A stretch of 64,000 bases of DNA from an uncultured Phycisphaerales bacterium (GTDB taxonomy: Bacteria; Planctomycetota; Phycisphaerae; Phycisphaerales; SM1A02). Below are positions 26,258-34,600 of the stretch, piece after piece (position 1 is the first letter of the stretch; the number at the start of each line of letters is the position of its first letter). The position numbers and the translations under genes were made by a program. The notes under the pieces were generated by a model, which saw nothing but the letters and a program-made list of their open reading frames with translations, was not told the DNA's origin and ran no database searches. The stretch is taken from assembly GCA_905480395.1 (NCBI GenBank), contig CAJQQE010000013.1, positions 1 to 64,000 on the forward strand, in the 5' to 3' direction.

Positions 26258-28282
26258 TCAACCGGCATCGCGATGGGTCTCCGTCTTCACCGGAACGTCC
26301 GTAGGCTCGCCGACCGACTCTCGGCCGCGAACCTCCATCGTCTGCATCATCCAACGGTGTCGGAGCCCAGCCTTGAGTGCGGCGGCGCCAACCAGACCGA
26401 AGAAGATCGTCGCGACGCCGTAGACCAAGAGATATCGAGCCGAACCAAATGCGACCGCGGCGGCGAGCCCCACGCCGAGAAGCACGAAGATCACGTTGAT
26501 CGCATAGAGAACGAGCACCGCCTTCTTCACCGAGCCGAAACTGCGAAGAAGAATATGGTGAATGTGATTTCGGTCCGCGACCGACATCGGAACTCCCGCG
26601 AGTTTCCGTCGGAGGATCGCGAGGACAGTATCCATGATCGGAAGCGCGAAGATGATTAAGCCAGCAATGACATAGTGGGTCTGCCCCTCTTCACCCAACG
26701 AGAGGATCAGTACCGCGCACACGTATCCCAGCAACAGACTTCCGGCATCGCCAAGGAAGATGACCGCCGGATTGAAGTTAAAAGGAAGGAAGCCAAGGAC
26801 AGCACCGAGCAGCGCCAGTGCCAGAACCAGACGGGATCCCACCAATCGATCGGGGCGTGGCCCGATACCAGATTCCAAGACCGTTCCCAAGAGCTCGGAA
26901 TCGCGAACGTCGAACTGCCGGTCGCCGTTGAGGTCGAGAAAAACTCGGCCTTCGTCCTGCGGCGCCCCGGCGAGGGGCAAGCGTGACCAAAGCGGATGCT
27001 CATCCTTGCCAGTTGGTCCCGATTCGCGGGCTTGCTGACGTTCCAGAAACAACTCTCGGAATCTCGCCTCGCCAAATTGCGTTAGCCGTGCTTCAAGGAG
27101 CAACCCCACCAATGGCGCCCGAGGATCGTTCTCGCCGAGGGCTTTATCCAGGCTCGAACGATCAATCTCCAGCTGCAGTGCCTGAGCCTGCAACTCGATC
27201 GTTCCGAGTTCCTGAAGAACACTCTGAAGACGCGCTGCCTCGTCAGAACGTTCCAACTCAAATCTGGCGCGGAATCGCCCGACCTCCGCTTGGTCGTCCG
27301 TGTGACGGTCCACCTCGGAGATCGAAACCAGCGCGTTGGTGGTCGCGGACGCTTCCTGGGGTTCGATTTCGAGTCGATCGACGATCGCCAGCATGACCGC
27401 GACCACCACGAATCCCACCGCCATGATTCCGACACTTCCCGAAAGCAGACCATCGAGGCCATCGATCAGATTGGCGGCGTTGCATGCTCCGAGAATCAGC
27501 ACCGCGATGAAGAGTACCCCCGCCCAATAGTAGATCCCATCGACGCTGTACCAAGGAATCCAGCCCATCCAATTCTCGACGCCCGCTGGACCGAGATCGA
27601 CCCACTTCCAAATCGAAAGTTCCCGACCATCCGGGAGGAACCAGGCGTTGGAATTGGGGACCGACCAACGGTTCAGAATCGGACTGATGAGCCCCCGGGT
27701 GGCTGCAGTACCGATCTCACTCAGCGCGAGAAAAGCGGCCGCCGCCAACTGGCCGGCAATCTTCAATCGAGGATCCCAGTGGAAGATGTCATCGAACATC
27801 CCGGTCAGGAAGATCGTGAACATTCCCGCGGTGATCGCGAACGGAACCAACGGATACTCCGACACGATGGCATTGCCGCCCGCCGAGACCAGCGTCGGAA
27901 GGATGTAACTTGCGAAGATCCCTCCGAGGAGACCGATGAAGACGGCCATTCCTCCGAGGTAAGCGACCGGGTAAGAATGCACCTTGCGACCGCCATCGGG
28001 GTGGTCCACGATGTCAAACTTGACCGCGAGCCATCGGACGATTGGAACAGTGAAGAGCGTCACGAGGAACGATACGATCAGGATCGGAAGAAACGCGTTG
28101 AGCAACCCCGTCCACTCCGGCACGCTTCCAGGAAAACCGCCCGATCGGTCGACGCCGACAAGAACTTGCCACACTTCCTGGGCACTGACCCAGAAACCGT
28201 CTGACTCGAACGCATCCGGCTCAATCACCAAAAAATCGCTGGTCGATTCGTACTGAAGATTACTTGCTCGAAGCGCCCTCAT
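26258..28282 (-). CDS. WecA/MraY-family phosphoglycosyl transferase with large insertion
   Basis: A polytopic enzyme family that transfers a sugar-1-phosphate from a UDP-sugar to undecaprenyl phosphate. The 674-residue protein shows the family motifs: DDIFHWDPRLKIAGQ (Asp-Asp 164-165), NAANLIDGLDGL (269-279), FNFNPAVIFLGDAGSLLLG (about 501-519) and the WecA-type HIHH (573-576). It is nearly twice the family length. Besides an extra N-terminal 60 residues, it has an extra loop (about 205-250) and a soluble insertion (about 303-483) rich in coiled-coil helices, holding an EF-hand-like loop DLNGDRQFDVRD. The start overlaps the upstream epimerase stop as ATGA. Position in the polysaccharide locus favours WecA-type priming over MraY. 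Confidence 0.88.
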   Translation of the reverse strand: MRALRASNLQYESTSDFLVIEPDAFESDGFWVSAQEVWQVLVGVDRSGGFPGSVPEWTGLLNAFLPILIVSFLVTLFTVPIVRWLAVKFDIVDHPDGGRKVHSYPVAYLGGMAVFIGLLGGIFASYILPTLVSAGGNAIVSEYPLVPFAITAGMFTIFLTGMFDDIFHWDPRLKIAGQLAAAAFLALSEIGTAATRGLISPILNRWSVPNSNAWFLPDGRELSIWKWVDLGPAGVENWMGWIPWYSVDGIYYWAGVLFIAVLILGACNAANLIDGLDGLLSGSVGIMAVGFVVVAVMLAIVDRLEIEPQEASATTNALVSISEVDRHTDDQAEVGRFRARFELERSDEAARLQSVLQELGTIELQAQALQLEIDRSSLDKALGENDPRAPLVGLLLEARLTQFGEARFRELFLERQQARESGPTGKDEHPLWSRLPLAGAPQDEGRVFLDLNGDRQFDVRDSELLGTVLESGIGPRPDRLVGSRLVLALALLGAVLGFLPFNFNPAVIFLGDAGSLLLGYVCAVLILSLGEEGQTHYVIAGLIIFALPIMDTVLAILRRKLAGVPMSVADRNHIHHILLRSFGSVKKAVLVLYAINVIFVLLGVGLAAAVAFGSARYLLVYGVATIFFGLVGAAALKAGLRHRWMMQTMEVRGRESVGEPTDVPVKTETHRDAG

Positions 28283-29268
28283 TGATCGATTTTCCTCGCT
28301 TCGAGACTTCTTGCAAGATCATCGATGGTGGTCTCGAGCGCGATCTTCGCCTCAAAACCAATGGCTTTGCGAATACGGCCGAGATCCGGCTGGCGAACCC
28401 GAAGATCTTCAAATCCTTCGTCAAAGGCCTCGGCATAGGGAATCCGCCGAATCTCGCTCTCGCTGGAGAGTCGGGATCGAACGATCTCCGCCAGCGCCCC
28501 AATCTCGATCAACTCGGCACGCCCAAGATTAAAAACCCGACCATGGTTCTCGGTGTCTGCGAGCAGTTGGGGCAAGGCTGGGACCGCATCTCGAACATCA
28601 CAAAAACATCGCGTCTGCTTCCCATCTCCATGCACCTCGATCGGACGCCCTTCCAAGGCCGCTTCCACAAATCTGGGAAGCACCATGCCGTATTTGCCCG
28701 ATTGTCGAGGGCCAACCGTGTTGAAAAATCGCACCACCACCGTCGGGGCGAGACCCTCACGGTCGTGCGCGAGGGCGAGATACTCATCAATCGCCTTTGA
28801 GCATGCGTAAGACCATCGGGTCGTCGTGGTCGGCCCGTAGACCACATCGTCGCCTTCAGCGAAAGGGGTCCGAGTCCCTTTGCCATACACCTCGCTGGTC
28901 GATGCAATGAGCGTTGGAACGGATCCACGGCGGGCAAATTCCAGCACGGCCGACGTCTCATGCACATTGGTCTCGATGGTACGAATCGGCTCGTCCACCA
29001 CCAGCCTCACACCAACTGCCGCAGCCAAGTGGAACGTCCGGCCGAAGCGCGAACCGTCAAGGCCTGGGAGCACGTCTGAAACCCGACCCTCAAGGATCTC
29101 GATTCGATCCGGAGCCGTTGCCATTGCTGATTCGAGATTTGCCAACGAGCCGGTCGAGAGATCATCGACCACGGTCACCCGACCACCCGTCTCGAGAAGG
29201 AGGTCGACCAGATGCGAGCCGATGAAGCCCGCCCCGCCTGTGACGAGGTTGATTCCACCATCGGTCAA
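28279..29268 (-). CDS. NAD-dependent nucleotide-sugar epimerase/dehydratase
   Basis: A 329-residue extended short-chain dehydrogenase/reductase acting on a nucleotide sugar. It has the Rossmann motif NLVTGGAGFIGSHLVDLLLE, IASTSEVYGKG with the catalytic Ser/Thr, YACSK (YxxxK), and VVRFFNTVGPRQSGKYG typical of the UDP-glucose 4-epimerase/UDP-xylose synthase branch. The substrate cannot be fixed from sequence. It lies between the Wzc-like gene and the phosphoglycosyl transferase, with which it overlaps by 4 bases, so it probably supplies a sugar for the same exopolysaccharide. Confidence 0.9.
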   Translation of the reverse strand: MTDGGINLVTGGAGFIGSHLVDLLLETGGRVTVVDDLSTGSLANLESAMATAPDRIEILEGRVSDVLPGLDGSRFGRTFHLAAAVGVRLVVDEPIRTIETNVHETSAVLEFARRGSVPTLIASTSEVYGKGTRTPFAEGDDVVYGPTTTTRWSYACSKAIDEYLALAHDREGLAPTVVVRFFNTVGPRQSGKYGMVLPRFVEAALEGRPIEVHGDGKQTRCFCDVRDAVPALPQLLADTENHGRVFNLGRAELIEIGALAEIVRSRLSSESEIRRIPYAEAFDEGFEDLRVRQPDLGRIRKAIGFEAKIALETTIDDLARSLEARKIDQ

Positions 29269-29323
29269 GTGACGCTCCTAGATCTTCCGCAATTCAACTT
29301 CGAAAACCGGCCGTGACATCACG

Positions 29324-31510
29324 TCACTTCGAATCGACATCGTTCGAATACGCGGCCATCGCTTCGTAGTTCCGACGGAAGTAGCCGCCAGCGGTATTAC
29401 GTGGGCGATTGAGAACGACGCCGAGGAAGATCCCGGATTGCTCGTTGAGTTGCCGAATCAGCCGAGCCACGAGGCCGCGTTGTTCCGAGTAGGCACGAAC
29501 GACCAGAATTGACGCATCGGCAGCGTTGGCGATACTCATCGACTCGCTGGCCACCACCAGTGGCGGACCGTCGATCAGAATCACGTCGAAACGCTCATGC
29601 ATGCTGGCGAGAAACTCGCCCATCGCTTCGCCATCAAACCGCTCAAAGACCCGATTCGCAGGAGTGCCGGCCGGAATCACGGAGATGCCGTCGGAGGTCT
29701 TGCTGATCACCGAATCAATTGACTGCCCCTCACAGAGGATGTCGCCCAGGCCCGGATCCAGGGGATCCAGTCCAAGCATCGGCGCAATCTTTGGTCGGCG
29801 GAAGTTCGCATCCACCACGGCAACCGATCGCCCCGCCGCCGCCGCCGTCGACGCAAGATTGAGAACAACTGATGTTGTACCGGCATTCGGCATCCCCGCA
29901 GAGAAAAGAACACTCTTCGCATCAGCATCCAGTCTCGCTCGTCGGAAGGTCGCCGCGAACTGACGATAGCTTTCGGCAAGCACGGAGTTGGGGTGATCCC
30001 GAACTACCGTTTCTCCTCTGGTCGACTCGGTCGGATCATCCTTTAGATCTGGGATCACGCCAAGGAGCTTCGCACCGGGCACCGAAAGAACATCAGTCGT
30101 GGTGCGAACCCGCTGGTCGAGTAACTCCCGAACAAAGACCACGCCTCCCACCGACAGGAGCAGCAGGAACGCCACTCCTGGAATCATCGTGTACCAAAGC
30201 GGGAAGAACGGTTCGGTAGGCCGCTGAACGGGGACCGCCAACGCGACAATGTCCGAGTCGGTTCTCAAGAAAACCGCCTTGATGTCATCGATCTGTCGTT
30301 GAATATCCTGCTTGCGTTCTTCCTTGCGCTTGAGTTTAGACTCCAGCTTGGCAAGATCCGAGAGATGGCCGGTCGACTCCACCAGCGCCGTGCGCATCGT
30401 GATAATTTCAGAGTCGAGCATCTTCTCGGTATTGAGGAGCTGAGTCAGCGCGTTGGTCACGCCGCTCAAGCTACTGGTCAGGTTTCGATTAATGATCTCT
30501 TCGATCTTCCGGTCTTTTGCCCGGATTCGGGCATCGAGCATTCCCTGCGTGCTCTTGACTTGGGGGTGATCTTCACGGAACCGCTGACGATGCTCCGCGA
30601 GCGAGCCACGGATCGATTGGATTTCCTGAAGCGATCGCATCACGACCGGATCCATTTCGGCTTCCCGAATGTCATCCTGGGAGGCATCTTGAAAGCCCGT
30701 CAGTTTGGCCTGAAGCTGCTTCTGCTGCCCGCCATACTGCTCAATCTGGGTGAGCACCATGTTTCGCTCAAGTTCCCGATTGACCAGATCTTCCTGGACC
30801 GAACCTCCGTCGCTTTCCAAGGTCAGAATTTCGGAGGATTCGATGTCCCCTTCAATCTGGTTCTCCAGATCCGCAATATCACTCTCGATCTGCTGCACCG
30901 ATACTTCATATGGATCGATTGCTCTACGCAAGCGATTCTCTCGATCGTTCCGTCTTGATTGCTCGTACGTCTGGGTGACGCTATTCAAGAGCGCCATGAC
31001 GTCATCTGGATTCCCGGCTCCCCATTTGATCTCAAAGAACTGGGTTCGCTTCAGATGGTTGGCGCTGATTTCTTCGAGGAGTTCGCGGAGCGCCTCGGTG
31101 TGATTCACCAGGCCTGCTTCATCTTTGAACTGGTTCATCCACTCGATGCCCTGAACTTCGCGGTCCCGCACCACCTTCTCGAGAAGCGGCTCGGAGATCG
31201 CGTTGTATGCCGCCGTCTGAGCCAATCGAGCGACCGTGTCTTCGTTACGAGTTTCCTTGCCGATCGCCACATCGGCACTTCCGATTTCTTCGAGAAGCTG
31301 GTAGCGCACCACTCCTTGGAAGCTTGGGAAGTACATGGCAGCGATCACAAAACACACGACCCCCAGAATCAATCCACTCACCCCAGTTGCGATGAGGAGC
31401 GTGAGATTCTGACGCAGGAGACGAAGGGGATCCACAACGTTCCCGCCCTTGGGCGGACCACCGCTACGGGCCGAAACGGACGTGGACGATCTTGTTGTCT
31501 GGACGCTCAT
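29324..31510 (-). CDS. Wzc-like chain-length/BY-kinase protein with altered P-loop
   Basis: A 728-residue protein with a Wzz chain-length domain, two membrane segments (about 38-62 and 439-459) flanking a long periplasmic coiled coil, and a C-terminal tyrosine-kinase-like ATPase domain. Family members control polymer length and export of exopolysaccharide. The Walker A' (VAVVDANFRRP) and Walker B (FDVILIDGPPLVV) motifs are present. The P-loop reads SAGMPNAGTTS (residues 537-547) where the family has GEGKST, so the catalytic lysine is missing. The tail has only three tyrosines (GGYFRRNYEAMAAY). It may be a non-kinase scaffold. The ATG at 31510 is chosen over an upstream ATG at 31543. Confidence 0.9.
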   Translation of the reverse strand: MSVQTTRSSTSVSARSGGPPKGGNVVDPLRLLRQNLTLLIATGVSGLILGVVCFVIAAMYFPSFQGVVRYQLLEEIGSADVAIGKETRNEDTVARLAQTAAYNAISEPLLEKVVRDREVQGIEWMNQFKDEAGLVNHTEALRELLEEISANHLKRTQFFEIKWGAGNPDDVMALLNSVTQTYEQSRRNDRENRLRRAIDPYEVSVQQIESDIADLENQIEGDIESSEILTLESDGGSVQEDLVNRELERNMVLTQIEQYGGQQKQLQAKLTGFQDASQDDIREAEMDPVVMRSLQEIQSIRGSLAEHRQRFREDHPQVKSTQGMLDARIRAKDRKIEEIINRNLTSSLSGVTNALTQLLNTEKMLDSEIITMRTALVESTGHLSDLAKLESKLKRKEERKQDIQRQIDDIKAVFLRTDSDIVALAVPVQRPTEPFFPLWYTMIPGVAFLLLLSVGGVVFVRELLDQRVRTTTDVLSVPGAKLLGVIPDLKDDPTESTRGETVVRDHPNSVLAESYRQFAATFRRARLDADAKSVLFSAGMPNAGTTSVVLNLASTAAAAGRSVAVVDANFRRPKIAPMLGLDPLDPGLGDILCEGQSIDSVISKTSDGISVIPAGTPANRVFERFDGEAMGEFLASMHERFDVILIDGPPLVVASESMSIANAADASILVVRAYSEQRGLVARLIRQLNEQSGIFLGVVLNRPRNTAGGYFRRNYEAMAAYSNDVDSK

Positions 31511-31610
31511 GGGTTCTCTATTTCCAGATCCGGTTGGATCCAAGGATTCGTGCAGGTGACCAATCTAGAATCGGCCCATTGGACCTCTATCAACACTGAA
31601 GCCGCAGAGT

Positions 31611-34600
31611 TCATCGATCACGCTCGCATTCGGCGAGTTTCACGGCCAATCCATCAATCTCATCCTGCTGCGTCGGGCTTGGACCGGCATCGCCGGCCGT
31701 CTTGAGCGCAGTTCTTGCGTCTCCGCACTTGCCCAAGCTTAAGAAGGCGTTTGCAATCCCAATCCGATAATCCGAATTCGTAGGACTGATCTTCAATGCG
31801 ATTTTGAATTCCTGCTCGGAGGCCCGCAGGTACTCCAGACGCTCCGAATCAGTTTCGTCAAGCGATTCGCCGATGGCGAGGTAGATCCGAGCAAGGGTGT
31901 CACGGAAGGACGCGTTGGCTGGTCTGGACTCGACGGCCTCAAGGCTCAGTTCAAGCGCTTTCTTTAGATCACGTCCACACTTGAAGATGGCGTATGCCAA
32001 GTTGTTCTTGACCAAATCGTCCTGCGGACGAAGCGCCGATGCACGGTTGAAAATATCGAGGGCCCGCTCGCAGTCCGGGTTCTCGAACGCAAGGAGAACG
32101 GTCCCAAGTCGGACGTACGCCGCGTATCGACCACCCTCCGAAATATTCTCAAGTTCCAACGCCCGTTCGAGTGCTTCGATTGCGAGCACGTCGTTACCCG
32201 CCGAAATCCATGCTCGGTTGAGCTGCAGAAGATCGTGCAATGAAGGGCTACCTCCGGACACTTGCTCGATGAAGTCCGCCAGCGCTGCGGCATCCTTTTC
32301 TTTGTAGTCAAAGCCACTTTCGTTGTTCTGGCTTCCGAAAAGCCATGGATACCAGAAGGCAATCACCTCCATGGTCTGTTCCTGAAGCTGTCGCGCTCTC
32401 GCCAACATGAACGGATCCGCGGCGTTTTTTACGATATTCTCGCCGGTTCTCGATTTAAAGGCCGAGTAGACATCTTCGAACTGGTTGAGTCCTCTTCCCT
32501 GTTGGATCTCCGATAGTTTTACTGCTGTCGCATACGCCGCCGCAATGGCGGGATCTTGGGCAAACACCCTCGGATTGCTCCGAGCAAGTTTGATCACGGA
32601 GTTAAAATCCGGTGGAATTCGGTTCATTCGAACGCGAATCTCCCGAGCAAGGAATCCCGGCTGTTCGGTCATTTCATAGGCCTTGGAATAGAGGGCGGCA
32701 GCCTTGTCATACTCTTTCCGCTTCTCGCGAAGCGTCGCGACGAGATTTATCAGTGGAAGATTCTTGGGGGATCGATTCAACCCCGCCTGACCGACTTGAA
32801 TCGCCTTGCCACCTTGACTCAGCCGAGTGTCAAGAAGACTGGCAAGTCTGATCGACGCATCTGGAATGTCAGCGCGGATGCCGATGAATTGCTCCAGCTC
32901 GGAAACTGCGGTTTCATATTCGAAGTTTCGGACAAGGAATTGCACGAGCGCAAGCCGAATCCGCCAATCTCTCTGTTCAAAAGCGATGGCTCGCCGATAG
33001 CTCAACGTCGCCTCTTCAAGCACTTCCTTCATGGCGTCCGGATCGGTCATCGTGGTGAGTTGCAATTGGAGCGCATCCGCACGAAGCAATGGCGCTTCCG
33101 CCTGAGCGTCAGGCATCGACGCCGCGGAATCGGCAAGCGAAATCGTCTCTTCGATCTGCTTGACAGCGCCTTGACGATCACCGAAAGACTTCCACATTTG
33201 AGTTGCCTTGGCGAACGCAAGCCGCCCAAGAACAATCTGCTCACCGTAGTTCGCTGACGCTCGATCAACGTATTCCTCGATGCGCGACTCGGCCTTCTCG
33301 ATTTGGTCTTCCGCGAGATAGGCCGTGACAAGATCTCTGGCGACCAAGCGAATAATACTGCGGGCTGATCCTGCGGATTCAAGACGCGCCAGAAGCGCTT
33401 CCTGATAGGGAATTGCTTCGCCAATCTCATTACGGGCGGTCAGAAACTCCGCGACCAGCGCCGTCGCTTCGACCGAACCTTCGGCCTGAAACTCAATCGA
33501 TGACCGGAATTTTTCTCGTGCTTCCGCCCGACTTCCTTGAGTCCAGAGATTTCTTCCTTGCTCCAGAAGAAGCAAGGCTCGTCGATTCTTTGGCTCATCC
33601 GTCATCACAGACAACCGATCGATCGCCTCTTGAAGCTCTCGCGAGGCTTCTGGCTGATCGCCTGCTTGCCGCTGGAATCGACTGATCGCGATGATTACGC
33701 TTGGATCGGTGTCATCAAAAGCACGGAGTTTTTTCAAGACGACGCCGGCTTCTTCGGACCGCTCTCTTGCCTTCATTGTAATTCGCGAGTTCTTCTCGGA
33801 AGCGTTCAGCCTGGCCCACTCTCGCTCTGTATAACTTGGTTTGGCGACCATTTCTCCGGTCTTCAAATCCTTGACTTCTTCTGTGATGTCCAGCCGATCG
33901 ATGCGAGATTGCATCAGCGCCTGCGCGAGAGCAATGGCATTGCTGATATCACCAGGGTTCGCCGCGAAGACACGTCCGCGTTCGTTGATAATGGTCAGGC
34001 TGTTTCCGGCCGTCTGCTCAGCGGCCAACCATCGCTCTCGGAAGGCTGCATCTGAAGCCCCCACCGCAAGATTCGCTCGGCGCAGGATTTCCAGCGACTG
34101 CGAGGTTTCTCCCATCGACGCGAGAAGATCTGAAAGCGCTGCAGCCACTCTGAGGTCACGAGGAGATTGTTCGTTGGCCAAATTCCATTGCCTGAGAGCG
34201 CCTACTCGATCGTTCCGCATGCCGAGGAGCAAGCCATAGGCAAATCTGATTTCCGTCGTGCCGAGCCCCATCTCATTACACGCCCGCTCGGCCAATTCCA
34301 GTGCCTTGTCCTGCTCTCCGGTCATTCGGTAGAGCACGATCTGCGACTGAACCGTGAATTCTGACTCACCTTCCCGCGATCTCAGAATTTCGATCCAAGC
34401 CCGAGCCTGCTCTGTATCTCGCTGCTCGTTTCCGATCGCTCGTCGAATCACGTGCCGAAGCGTCGAGGGTAACTTCTGGTCATCTGGGATCGCCAAGATC
34501 GACTCATTCAAACGCTCAGCTTCCGTACGGATCGCATCCCTTTCCGCCATGAAATCGTCGCTGACATTCTCCTTGCCCAAGGGTGTCAGACGGCTTGCTC

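Noticed and set aside
27290-28204. A 304-codon plus-strand frame inside the WecA-like gene
   Set aside because: The minus strand shows all family motifs; the plus-strand product is a charged repeat-like string with no domain.
26258-28282. Assigning the transferase as MraY because it follows ftsI
   Set aside because: It is on the opposite strand, ends facing ftsI, is coupled to exopolysaccharide genes and has the WecA-type HIHH motif.
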